Assembly (NCBI GenBank): GCA_030147905.1
Contig: JASBUM010000295.1
Location: forward strand, 1 to 13,172
Source: Acidimangrovimonas sp.
GTDB taxonomy: Bacteria > Pseudomonadota > Alphaproteobacteria > Rhodobacterales > Rhodobacteraceae
Length of the DNA: 13,172 nucleotides
Direction: 5' to 3'
Each line of letters starts with the position of its first letter. Position 1 is the first letter of the stretch. The position numbers and the translations under genes are program-made. Positions 5,733-12,607 of this stretch are shown here, piece after piece. Under the pieces are notes generated by a model. That model was not told where the DNA came from. It saw nothing but the letters and a program-made list of their open reading frames with translations, and ran no database searches.

Positions 5733-5750
5733 TCACTACCATTCTAGTAT
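5722..5750 (+). promoter_or_regulatory. Sigma-70-like promoter of the uronate transport/catabolism operon
   Basis: Consensus -35 TTGACA (5722-5727), 17-bp spacer, then TAGTAT (5745-5750) as -10. The transcription start would fall near 5757, giving a leader of about 120 nt to the binding-protein gene. Confidence 0.75.
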
Positions 5751-5752
5751 GG
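5739..5752. promoter_or_regulatory. Dyad covering both -10 boxes (candidate GntR operator)
   Basis: CCAT-t-CTAG-t-ATGG: 12 of 14 positions are symmetric about the centre of CTAG. It spans the plus -10 (5745-5750) and the minus -10 (5741-5746), so a dimer bound here should block both promoters. The best candidate protein is the adjacent FCD regulator. Confidence 0.65.
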
Positions 5753-5769
5753 CTGTCTTCGCCTGGCAA
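5741..5769 (-). promoter_or_regulatory. Sigma-70-like promoter of the GntR regulator gene
   Basis: On the minus strand, TTGCCA (5764-5769) is followed after 17 bp by TAGAAT (5741-5746). The start would be near 5734, about 40 nt before the regulator's ATG. The two -10 boxes overlap by two bases on opposite strands. Confidence 0.6.
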
Positions 5770-5805
5770 AGCGAGGGCGAATTTCGAAGGGCCGCACGCG
5801 CCCAG

Positions 5806-5827
5806 CCCCGCGGATGGAGGCGCGGGG
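5806..5827 (+). promoter_or_regulatory. Hairpin in the operon leader
   Basis: CCCCGCG (5806-5812) and CGCGGGG (5821-5827) enclose GATGGAGG. It lies in the untranslated leader about 36 nt before the ribosome site. It may stabilise the mRNA 5' end; I see no riboswitch class. Confidence 0.45.
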
Positions 5828-5863
5828 GGCAGGCCGTGTGCCCGGTGGGATGCCGAAACCTTG

Positions 5864-5869
5864 GGAGGA
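5864..5869 (+). promoter_or_regulatory. Ribosome binding site deciding a GTG start
   Basis: GGAGGA stands 6 nt before GTG 5876. This favours that codon over TTG 5861, which would place the ribosome site inside the gene, and over ATG 5891. Confidence 0.75.
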
Positions 5870-5875
5870 TATGGC

Positions 5876-7057
5876 GTGAACGACTTTGAGATGAACCGCC
5901 GGACGCTGATAGGCGGGGCTGCCGGTGCAGCGGCCCTGGCGCTGGCCGGACGCAGCATGGCGCTGACGATGCCGTCCTCGCCCGTCTCGATCAACATCGT
6001 GGACGTGGCGGGCAACCTGGCACTGACCCAGAAGCCGATCGAGAACTACGTGAAGGCGAATCGCAAATACGTGTCTTCGGTGAATTTCTCGAAGGCACCG
6101 GCGCCGGAGCTGCCGGGCAAGATCAAGGCCCAGCAGGGCGCCAACCGGGTCGATATCGATCTGGTGCTGACCGGCACCGATGCGCTGTCGGCCGGCGTCG
6201 ACCAGGGGATCTGGATCAAGCTTCTGCCCGATCACGCCGCGGACCTGCCCAAGCTGCAGGACATCTACCTTGAGCAGGCGTGGAAGATGCAGGGCCTGGC
6301 CCAGGGCTATGGCGTGGAGGTGAGCTATTACCCGTCGGGCCCGCTGATCGAATATGCCCCCGATCGGGTGAAGAAGGTGCCGACCTCGGCCGAGGAGCTG
6401 ATGGCATGGGCCAAGGCGCACAAGAACAAGTTCATGTATGCCCGCCCGGCGAACTCCGGCCCCGGCCGGACCTTCCTTATGGGTCTGCCCTATATCCTGA
6501 AGGACAAGGACCCGAAGGATCCGGTGAACGGATGGGCCAAAACCTGGGCCTATCTGGAGGAGATCGGCAACTACATCGAATATTATCCCACCGGCACCAC
6601 GCCGACGATGAAGGAGCTTGGCCAGGGCACCCGCGACATCATCGCCACGACGACCGGCTGGGACATCAACCCGCGCGTGCTGGGCATCGTGCCGAAATCG
6701 GCCAAGGTCGGCACGCTGGCCGGCTTCCACTGGGTGACGGACGCGCATTACATGTGCATCCCCAAGGGCGTGAAGCCCGAGAAGGTCGCCGTGGTGCTCG
6801 ACCTGATGCGCTACCTGCTCACCCCCAAGGCGCAGGCCTATGCCTATGACGACGGCTATTTCTATCCCGGACCGGCGGTGAAGGACGTGCCGCTGAGCCT
6901 CGCGCCGGAATCGAGCCGCAAGGCGATCGCCGAATACGGCCGGCCGGAATATGCCAAGCTGATCGCCGACAATCCGAAGGACCTGCCGCTCGAGCCGCAA
7001 ACGATGGTCAAGGCCTTCGAGATGTGGGACCAGCGCGTCGGCGCCAAGAAGGGCTGA
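5876..7057 (+). CDS. ABC transporter periplasmic substrate-binding protein, spermidine/putrescine-type
   Basis: 393-residue solute-binding protein that should capture the substrate in the periplasm for the importer encoded next. The N-terminus NRRTLIGG (7-14) has a twin-arginine pair, followed by an Ala-rich hydrophobic stretch and a likely cleavage region near GRSMA (25-29), so Tat export is plausible. The mature part has the mixed architecture of the PotD/iron-type group: a first-lobe segment DIDLVLTGTDAL, a hinge-region GVEVSYYPSGPLIEY, and a second lobe with GTRDIIATTTGWDINPR and FHWVTDAHYMCIPKGV. The ligand cannot be read from sequence. Genes for glucuronate catabolism in the same operon suggest a hexuronate or a uronate-bearing compound. 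GTG 5876 was chosen on the GGAGGA site. A strong hairpin follows the stop codon and probably gives this gene the highest transcript level of the operon. Confidence 0.85.
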   Translation: MNDFEMNRRTLIGGAAGAAALALAGRSMALTMPSSPVSINIVDVAGNLALTQKPIENYVKANRKYVSSVNFSKAPAPELPGKIKAQQGANRVDIDLVLTGTDALSAGVDQGIWIKLLPDHAADLPKLQDIYLEQAWKMQGLAQGYGVEVSYYPSGPLIEYAPDRVKKVPTSAEELMAWAKAHKNKFMYARPANSGPGRTFLMGLPYILKDKDPKDPVNGWAKTWAYLEEIGNYIEYYPTGTTPTMKELGQGTRDIIATTTGWDINPRVLGIVPKSAKVGTLAGFHWVTDAHYMCIPKGVKPEKVAVVLDLMRYLLTPKAQAYAYDDGYFYPGPAVKDVPLSLAPESSRKAIAEYGRPEYAKLIADNPKDLPLEPQTMVKAFEMWDQRVGAKKG

Positions 7058-7075
7058 CGCGGCCCGGACCGAACC

Positions 7076-7105
7076 GACCCCGGCGCGGCCATCCGCGGCG
7101 GGGTC
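7076..7105 (+). promoter_or_regulatory. Strong hairpin between binding-protein and ATPase genes
   Basis: Arms 7076-7088 and 7093-7105 pair over 12 bp with a single G/G mismatch and a CCAT loop. There is no T-run. Such 3' structures after binding-protein genes protect the upstream mRNA from exonucleases and lower downstream expression, as in malE-malF. This reading is inferred from position and stem strength. Confidence 0.75.
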
Positions 7106-7135
7106 ATCCTTGCGACCTGCCTTCGACGGGGCCCC

Positions 7136-8200
7136 ATGGCGATCATCTCGAAAGACTTCCGCGAGCTGCGGCTCGACCATGTCCAGCGCGACTTCGGCTC
7201 GTTCAACGCGCTGAAGGACATCACGCTCAACGTGGGTCGCGGCGAATTCGTGGCGCTGCTCGGCCCCTCGGGCTGCGGCAAGTCCACCGCGCTCAACTGC
7301 ATCGCGGGGCTGCTGTCGCTGACCGACGGCTCGATCAGCCTCGACGAGACCCGGATCGACCTTCTGTCGCCCGAACGGCGCGGCTTCGGCATGGTGTTCC
7401 AGAACTACGCGCTGTTTCCGCATATGACGGTGGCCCGCAACGTGGGCTTCGGCCTTGCGATGCGGGGCGAGCCCAAGGCACGGATCGACGAGCGGGTGGC
7501 CGAGGCGCTGCGCCTGGTGCGGCTGGAGGGGCAGGCCGGGAAGCTTCCGGGCCAGCTCTCGGGCGGGCAGCAGCAACGGGTGGCGATCGCGCGCGCCATC
7601 GTCGTGGAGCCGCCGCTGGTGATGATGGACGAGCCGCTGTCGAACCTCGACGCCAAGCTGAGGCTGGAGATGCGGGCCGAGATCCGGCGCATCCACGCGG
7701 TCCTTGGCTCGGCCACGATCTATGTCACCCACGATCAGGACGAAGCGCTGTCGCTTGCCGACCGGATCGTGGTGATGCGGCTTGGCGAGGTCCGCCAGAT
7801 CGGCACCCCCGAGGAGCTGTATGCCCGGCCGCGGACCGCCGACGTGGCGGAATTCATGGGGTTTCGCAACATGCTCGCGGGCCGTTTGCAGGGGCAGGCC
7901 GGCGCCGGCACCGCAGTCCAGGTGGGGGCGGCCGCCTGCATCGGCATGCCGGTGGGCGCGGTCGCGCCCGGGCCGGTGACGGTGGCGATACGGCCCGACG
8001 ATCTCGGGCCCCGGGCCGACGGGCCCTTCGCGGCGACGGTCGATCAGGTCGAGTACCGCGGCCGCGCCTTCTTCGGCATCGCCACCACCGCCGACGGGGT
8101 GGAGCTGCATTTCCGCTCGGCCGCACGGGTCGGGGCCGGCGAATCCCTTCGCCTCGGTGCCGATCCCGACCGCGTGCTGATCTACGGTGACGCACCATGA
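7136..8200 (+). CDS. ABC transporter ATP-binding protein (PotA/UgpC-like)
   Basis: 354-residue ATPase powering the importer from the cytoplasmic face. The nucleotide-binding domain (about 10-245) shows Walker A GPSGCGKST (43-51), Q-loop Q89 in VFQNYALFPHMTV, signature LSGGQQQR (141-148), Walker B LVMMDEP (161-167), the D-loop SNLD and switch H199 in VTHDQDEAL. All motifs needed for hydrolysis are intact. The C-terminal ~100 residues (255-354) form a TOBE-type domain, the usual regulatory/substrate-sensing extension in the spermidine/putrescine, iron and sugar importer ATPases. ATG 7136 follows a GC-rich 78-nt gap with a strong hairpin; the ribosome site (GGGG) is weak, in keeping with lower output than the binding protein. 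The stop overlaps the next start as ATGA. Confidence 0.93.
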   Translation: MAIISKDFRELRLDHVQRDFGSFNALKDITLNVGRGEFVALLGPSGCGKSTALNCIAGLLSLTDGSISLDETRIDLLSPERRGFGMVFQNYALFPHMTVARNVGFGLAMRGEPKARIDERVAEALRLVRLEGQAGKLPGQLSGGQQQRVAIARAIVVEPPLVMMDEPLSNLDAKLRLEMRAEIRRIHAVLGSATIYVTHDQDEALSLADRIVVMRLGEVRQIGTPEELYARPRTADVAEFMGFRNMLAGRLQGQAGAGTAVQVGAAACIGMPVGAVAPGPVTVAIRPDDLGPRADGPFAATVDQVEYRGRAFFGIATTADGVELHFRSAARVGAGESLRLGADPDRVLIYGDAP

Positions 8201-9108
8201 GCGAGGCCGCGATCCGCCCCCGCCCGAAGGCTGCGCGCGCGGGACTGCGCCAACGCTTGGCGCGCCGCGGGATCGATGGCACCACGCTTCTGGTGGTGCC
8301 GGCGGTGCTGACGATCCTTGGGCTTTTCGTCTATCCGTTCTTCGAGGGGCTGGTGCTGTCGCTGATGCCGCGCAAGGGCGGCACATGGGCGAATTACGTA
8401 ACCTTCTTCTCGCAGCCGTTCCTGTGGAAGACGATCCCGACGACGCTTGGCATCGCGGTGCCGGCCACCGTCGCCAACATCCTGATCTCGGTCCCGGTGG
8501 CGCTGCGGGTGCGCAAGTTGAAGCGGCAGCGCATCCTGACCACGATCCTTGTCGTGCCGATCACGCTGGGAACCGTGCTGGTCGCCGAGGGGCTTTTGAA
8601 CTATCTCGGGCCGCAGGGCTGGCTGAACCGCATCCTGATCCTGTTCCACCTGACGAAGGAGCCGCTGCGGCTGGTCCACAACTACTGGGGCGTGATGTGG
8701 TCGCTGATCATCGCGGGCTTTCCCTTCACCTTCCTGCTGACGCTGTCCTATGTCAGCGGCATCGACCCGAACCTCGAGAAGGCGGCCGCCACGCTCGGCG
8801 CGGGACCCCGGGCGCGGTTTCGCACCATCCTGCTGCCGCTGATGGCCTCGGGCCTCGTCATCACCTTCTGCCTGAGCTTCGTGCAGGCCTTCGCGGTTTT
8901 CCCGTCGGCGGTTCTGGTCGGCGCGCCCTCGGGCTCCACCCGGGTGATCTCGATCGCTGCCTTTCAGGCCGCCTACGAGCGCTATGACTACAGCATGGCC
9001 TCTGCCATCGCGATGATCATGGCGGCGATCCAGCTTCTGATCGTGGTCCTCGTTCTGGCCGGGCGGGGGTTTCTCTATCGCGGCCCGGCCGCCGGCGGGA
9101 AGGGCTGA
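8197..9108 (+). CDS. ABC transporter permease 1 (PotB-like)
   Basis: 303-residue inner-membrane subunit with about six membrane segments, near 29-50, 82-103, 112-134, 165-186, 215-240 and 266-289. The cytoplasmic EAA loop that docks on the ATPase is visible as EKAAATLGAGPRARFRTILLP (194-214). The N-terminal 25 residues are strongly basic, fitting a cytoplasmic N-terminus. The ATG overlaps the ATPase stop by four bases (ATGA), so translation is probably coupled. It forms a heterodimer with permease 2, which follows after a 2-nt gap. This two-permease, one-ATPase layout is that of the PotABCD type rather than of the CUT sugar importers that often lack a dedicated ATPase. Confidence 0.92.
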   Translation: MSEAAIRPRPKAARAGLRQRLARRGIDGTTLLVVPAVLTILGLFVYPFFEGLVLSLMPRKGGTWANYVTFFSQPFLWKTIPTTLGIAVPATVANILISVPVALRVRKLKRQRILTTILVVPITLGTVLVAEGLLNYLGPQGWLNRILILFHLTKEPLRLVHNYWGVMWSLIIAGFPFTFLLTLSYVSGIDPNLEKAAATLGAGPRARFRTILLPLMASGLVITFCLSFVQAFAVFPSAVLVGAPSGSTRVISIAAFQAAYERYDYSMASAIAMIMAAIQLLIVVLVLAGRGFLYRGPAAGGKG

Positions 9109-9110
9109 CC

Positions 9111-9971
9111 ATGGCGCAAGCGGCAACCCGCGACGAACGTTCGGCGCTCGACCGGCTGTGGGTCTACGCGGTCTGGGCCTTCGTCATCTTCTTCGTGCTG
9201 AACCTGATCGGCATCGTCGGCGCGGTGGCGGTGGACAGCTTCGCCACCCGCTGGCTGGGCACATGGCTGCCGAAGGGCTACACGCTGCACTGGTACGTCG
9301 ACGCCTGGCAGGAATTCCAGCTTGGCAAGATCCTCACCGTCACCTTCGAGGTGGTGGGCGCGGTGGTGCTGATCTCGGGCGTGATCGGGGTGCCGGCGGC
9401 CTATGCGCTGTCGCGGCGCGAGTTTCCCGGCAAGCGGGCGGTGATCCTGCTGTTCCTGCTGCCGCTGCTGGTGCCGCCGATGACGATCGGCATTCCGCTG
9501 GCGACGGTTCTTTACCAGTTCGGGCCGGGCGGCACGATCTGGGGCGTGATCCTTGCCAACCTCGTGCCCTCGCTGCCCTTCGTGATCCTCATCACCATGC
9601 CGTTCATCGACCAGATCGACCCGCGGGTGGAGCAGGCGGCGCGGGTCTTCGGGGCCAGCACGCCCAAGCTCTTCTTCCATGTGCTGGTGCCGCTGCTGAC
9701 CCCGGGGATCCTTGCCGCGCTGCTGCTGGTCCTTGTCCGCACCATCGCGATGTTCGAGTTGACCTTCCTGACCTCCGGCCCTACCAGCCAGACGCTGGTG
9801 GTGGCCCTCTACTACGCGGTCGATGCCGCCGGTGTGCGGGCCGGACAATCGGTGGACGCGATGGCGATGATCTATATGGTCACCACGCTGGTCTGGCTTC
9901 TGGTCGCGCTTCGCTTTGTCAATCCCACGCAGATCGTCGGGCGCCAGACCCCGGCCGGACGCGACGCCTGA
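9111..9971 (+). CDS. ABC transporter permease 2 (PotC-like)
   Basis: 286-residue membrane partner of permease 1. Hydrophobic segments lie near 18-40, 76-100, 108-134, 142-163, 196-220 and 250-270. The EAA loop EQAARVFGASTPKLFFHVLVP (174-194) provides the second ATPase contact. The segment WLPKGYTLHWYVD resembles the periplasmic entry to the transmembrane domain of PotC/UgpE-type permeases. It starts two bases after the previous stop, with GAAGGG upstream. The next gene, uxuA, follows in 16 nt with its own ribosome site, which ties transport directly to catabolism. Confidence 0.92.
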   Translation: MAQAATRDERSALDRLWVYAVWAFVIFFVLNLIGIVGAVAVDSFATRWLGTWLPKGYTLHWYVDAWQEFQLGKILTVTFEVVGAVVLISGVIGVPAAYALSRREFPGKRAVILLFLLPLLVPPMTIGIPLATVLYQFGPGGTIWGVILANLVPSLPFVILITMPFIDQIDPRVEQAARVFGASTPKLFFHVLVPLLTPGILAALLLVLVRTIAMFELTFLTSGPTSQTLVVALYYAVDAAGVRAGQSVDAMAMIYMVTTLVWLLVALRFVNPTQIVGRQTPAGRDA

Positions 9972-9973
9972 AC

Positions 9974-9979
9974 AGGGAG
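9974..9979 (+). promoter_or_regulatory. Ribosome binding site of uxuA
   Basis: AGGGAG, 8 nt before ATG 9988, fixes the uxuA start. The longer frame opening at 9916 would overlap the permease by 56 bases and lacks such a site. Confidence 0.7.
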
Positions 9980-9987
9980 CCCCGAAC

Positions 9988-11193
9988 ATGAAGGAAACCT
10001 GGCGCTGGTTCGGACCCGCCGACAAGGTGAGCGTGATCGACGCGCGCCAGGCCGGGGCCCGCGGGATCGTCACCGCGCTTCACCACGTGCCGCCCGGCGA
10101 GGTCTGGTCCCCCGCGGAGATCGCCCGCCGCCAGGACGCGGTGCGGCGCACCCCCGAAGGCGAGACCGGCCTTGACTGGGAGGTGGTCGAGAGCCTGCCG
10201 GTCTCCGAATCCATCAAGACCCAGTCCGGCGACTGGCGCGCCCATGTCGCGAACTGGCGCGAGAGCATGGCAAACCTCGCCGGCGCCGGCATCCGGGTGA
10301 TCTGCTACAATTTCATGCCGGTTCTCGACTGGACCCGCACCGACCTCGCCTGGCGGCTGCCGAACCGCGGCACCGCGATGCGCTTCGACATGCACGATTT
10401 CGCCGCCTTCGACCTGCATATCCTGAAACGGCCGGGCGCCGATTACGCCCCCGAGGTCGTCGAGGAGGCCGCCCGCCGCTTCGCCGCGATGTCGCCGGAA
10501 CGGCGCAGGGCGCTTGCCGCCAACGTCACCGCGGGCCTGCCCGGCGCGGCGGAAAGCTGGTCGCTGGCCGACCTCGCCCGCCAGATCGAGACCTATGCCG
10601 GGATCGGGGCCGGGCGGCTGCGGCAGAACTTCATCGACTTCCTCGAACATGTGGTGCCGGAGGCCGAGCGGCTGGGGATGCGGCTTTGCTGTCATCCGGA
10701 CGATCCGCCGTTCCCGCTCCTCGGGCTGCCGCGGATCATGTCCACGCTCGACGACTACCGCGCCGTGCTCGACGCTGTCGACAGCCCCGCCAACGGCGTC
10801 ACGCTGTGCTCGGGCTCGCTCGGCGCGCGGGCCGACAACGACCTGCCGGCGATGGCGCGGGCGCTGGGGCCGCGGATCCATTTCGTCCATCTGCGCAACG
10901 TCACGCGCGAGACCGCGGGCACGCCATGTTCGTTCCACGAGGACGAGCATCTCGGCGGCGGCACCGACATGGTGGCGCTGATCGAGGCGCTGATGGCCGA
11001 GGAGGCGCGGCGCCGCGACGAGGGCCGCGCGGATGCCGAGATCCCGATGCGGCCCGACCACGGGCAGGACATCCTCGACGACCTCGCCCGCGGCGCCCAG
11101 CCGGGCTATCCCGCGATCGGCCGCCTGAAGGGGCTGGCCGAGCTGCGCGGCGTGATGCGCGCGCTTGGCGCGACGAAATTCCGAACGAACTGA
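9988..11193 (+). CDS. uxuA: Mannonate dehydratase
   Basis: Converts D-mannonate to 2-keto-3-deoxy-D-gluconate (KDG) in the cytoplasm, the last step of the glucuronate branch before KDG kinase and aldolase. The 401-residue length matches the family (about 390-400). The TIM-barrel metal site can be read off: H236 in CCHPDDPP, C274 in LCSGSLGA, H301 in FVHLRNV and D357 in MRPDHGQ, corresponding to the known His/Cys/His/Asp Mn(II) ligands. Other family blocks are ICYNFMPVLDWTRTDL (105-120) and SFHEDEHLGGGTDM (315-328). It starts after AGGGAG, 16 nt past the permease, and its TGA stop sits at the front of the ribosome site of uxaC. Nothing looks damaged. Confidence 0.97.
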   Translation: MKETWRWFGPADKVSVIDARQAGARGIVTALHHVPPGEVWSPAEIARRQDAVRRTPEGETGLDWEVVESLPVSESIKTQSGDWRAHVANWRESMANLAGAGIRVICYNFMPVLDWTRTDLAWRLPNRGTAMRFDMHDFAAFDLHILKRPGADYAPEVVEEAARRFAAMSPERRRALAANVTAGLPGAAESWSLADLARQIETYAGIGAGRLRQNFIDFLEHVVPEAERLGMRLCCHPDDPPFPLLGLPRIMSTLDDYRAVLDAVDSPANGVTLCSGSLGARADNDLPAMARALGPRIHFVHLRNVTRETAGTPCSFHEDEHLGGGTDMVALIEALMAEEARRRDEGRADAEIPMRPDHGQDILDDLARGAQPGYPAIGRLKGLAELRGVMRALGATKFRTN

Positions 11194-11203
11194 GGGGGCC
11201 GTC

Positions 11204-12607
11204 ATGGCATTGCATCCCGACCGCCTGTTTCCCGCCGATCCCGACAGCCGGGCGGTGGCGCGCAGGCTCTATGACCACGTGAAGGCCCTGCCGATCGTCA
11301 GCCCGCACGGGCATACCAACCCGGCGTGGTTCGCCCGGGACATGCCGTTTCCCGACCCCGCGCAGCTTCTGATCGTGCCGGACCATTACATCCTGCGAAT
11401 GCTGATGTCTCAGGGGATGCGGCTGGAGGATCTCGGCACAGCCCCCGCGGACGGCGGCCCGCACGAGACCGACGGGCGAACGATCTGGCGCCGCTTCGCC
11501 GAGAACTACCATCTGTTCCGCGCCACCCCGAGCCGGTTCTGGATGGAGCATACGCTGGAGACGCTGTTCGGCGTGACCGAAAGGCTTGGCGCGGCCAATG
11601 CCGACGACACCTACGACCGCATCGCCGAACATCTGGCCCGGCCCGATTACCGGCCGCGGGCGCTTTACGAGCGGTTCAACATCGAGGTGATCGCGACAAC
11701 CGAGGGCGCGCTCGACCCGTTGAGCCATCACGCGACGCTCGCCGCCTCGGGCTGGGGCGGGCGGGTGGTGAGCGCCTACCGCCCCGACGACGTGGTCGAC
11801 CCCGCCGCCCCCGGTTTCGCCGGCCGGGTGGCGAAGCTTGGCGAGATCACGGGCGAGAACACCCGCAGCTGGGACGGCTACCTGGCCGCCCACCGCGCCC
11901 GGCGGGCGCATTTCATCGCCCATGGCGCGACCTCGTCGGACCACGGCCACCCCAGCGCGCGCACCGCCGACCTGCCCCGCGCCGATGCGGCGGCATTGTT
12001 CGGGCGGGTCCTGTCCGGCGCCGCCACCGCCGAGGAGCAGGACCTGTTCCGCGGCCAGATGCTGACCGAGATGGCGCGGATGAGCCTTGACGACGGGCTG
12101 GTGCTGCAGATCCATCCCGGTTCGTTCCGCAACCATGCGCCCGGCCTCTTCGCCCGCTTCGGCAAGGACATGGGCGCCGACATCCCGACGCGGACGGATT
12201 ATGTCCACATGCTCAAGCCGATGCTGGACGCGGTCGGGCTGGAGCCCGGGCTGACGGTGATCCTGTTCACCCTCGACGAGACCGGCTATGGCCGCGAGCT
12301 GGCGCCGCTGGCCGGGGTCTATCCCTGCCTGCGGCTCGGCCCGCCGTGGTGGTTCTACGACAGCCCCGAGGGAATGCGCCGCTTCCGCGAGACGGTGACC
12401 GAGACCGCCGGCTTCTACAACACGGTGGGCTTCAACGACGACACCCGCGCCTTCCCCTCGATCCCGGCCCGGCACGACATGGCGCGGCGGGTGGACTGCG
12501 CCTATCTCGCCGGGCTGGTGACCAGCCACCGGCTGGACGAGGACGAGGCGGCCGAGGTCGCCCATGATCTCGCCTACCGGCTGGCCAAGACGGCATACAA
12601 GCTGTGA
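11204..12607 (+). CDS. uxaC: Glucuronate (uronate) isomerase
   Basis: Interconverts D-glucuronate and D-fructuronate (also galacturonate and tagaturonate), the entry reaction for the sugars this operon handles. The 467-residue product has the usual length. Family marks are HGHTNP with metal-site H35/H37, DHYILRMLMSQG (60-71), SSDHGHP (244-250), TLDETGYGREL (356-366), the GPPWWFYDSPEGM block (379-391) and NDDTRAF (411-417). ATG 11204 was chosen because GAGGGGG (11192-11198) stands just before it. The same frame extends upstream to 11165 but would overlap uxuA. The stop overlaps the uxuB start as GTGA. The neighbours are the mannonate branch (uxuA, uxuB) rather than the altronate branch, so glucuronate is the more likely main substrate. 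Confidence 0.97.
   Translation: MALHPDRLFPADPDSRAVARRLYDHVKALPIVSPHGHTNPAWFARDMPFPDPAQLLIVPDHYILRMLMSQGMRLEDLGTAPADGGPHETDGRTIWRRFAENYHLFRATPSRFWMEHTLETLFGVTERLGAANADDTYDRIAEHLARPDYRPRALYERFNIEVIATTEGALDPLSHHATLAASGWGGRVVSAYRPDDVVDPAAPGFAGRVAKLGEITGENTRSWDGYLAAHRARRAHFIAHGATSSDHGHPSARTADLPRADAAALFGRVLSGAATAEEQDLFRGQMLTEMARMSLDDGLVLQIHPGSFRNHAPGLFARFGKDMGADIPTRTDYVHMLKPMLDAVGLEPGLTVILFTLDETGYGRELAPLAGVYPCLRLGPPWWFYDSPEGMRRFRETVTETAGFYNTVGFNDDTRAFPSIPARHDMARRVDCAYLAGLVTSHRLDEDEAAEVAHDLAYRLAKTAYKL

Noticed and set aside
5854..5862. CGAAACCTT before the binding-protein ribosome site as a half copy of the dispersed palindrome
   Set aside because: Only the flank matches; the CCCCGCGGGG core is absent and nine bases can match by chance.
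5744..8386. 880-codon open frame on the minus strand opposite the transporter genes
   Set aside because: Overlaps the binding protein, the ATPase and the start of permease 1, all with complete motifs. The translation is low-complexity Arg/Gly/His-rich without a domain. Long antisense frames are expected in DNA this GC-rich.
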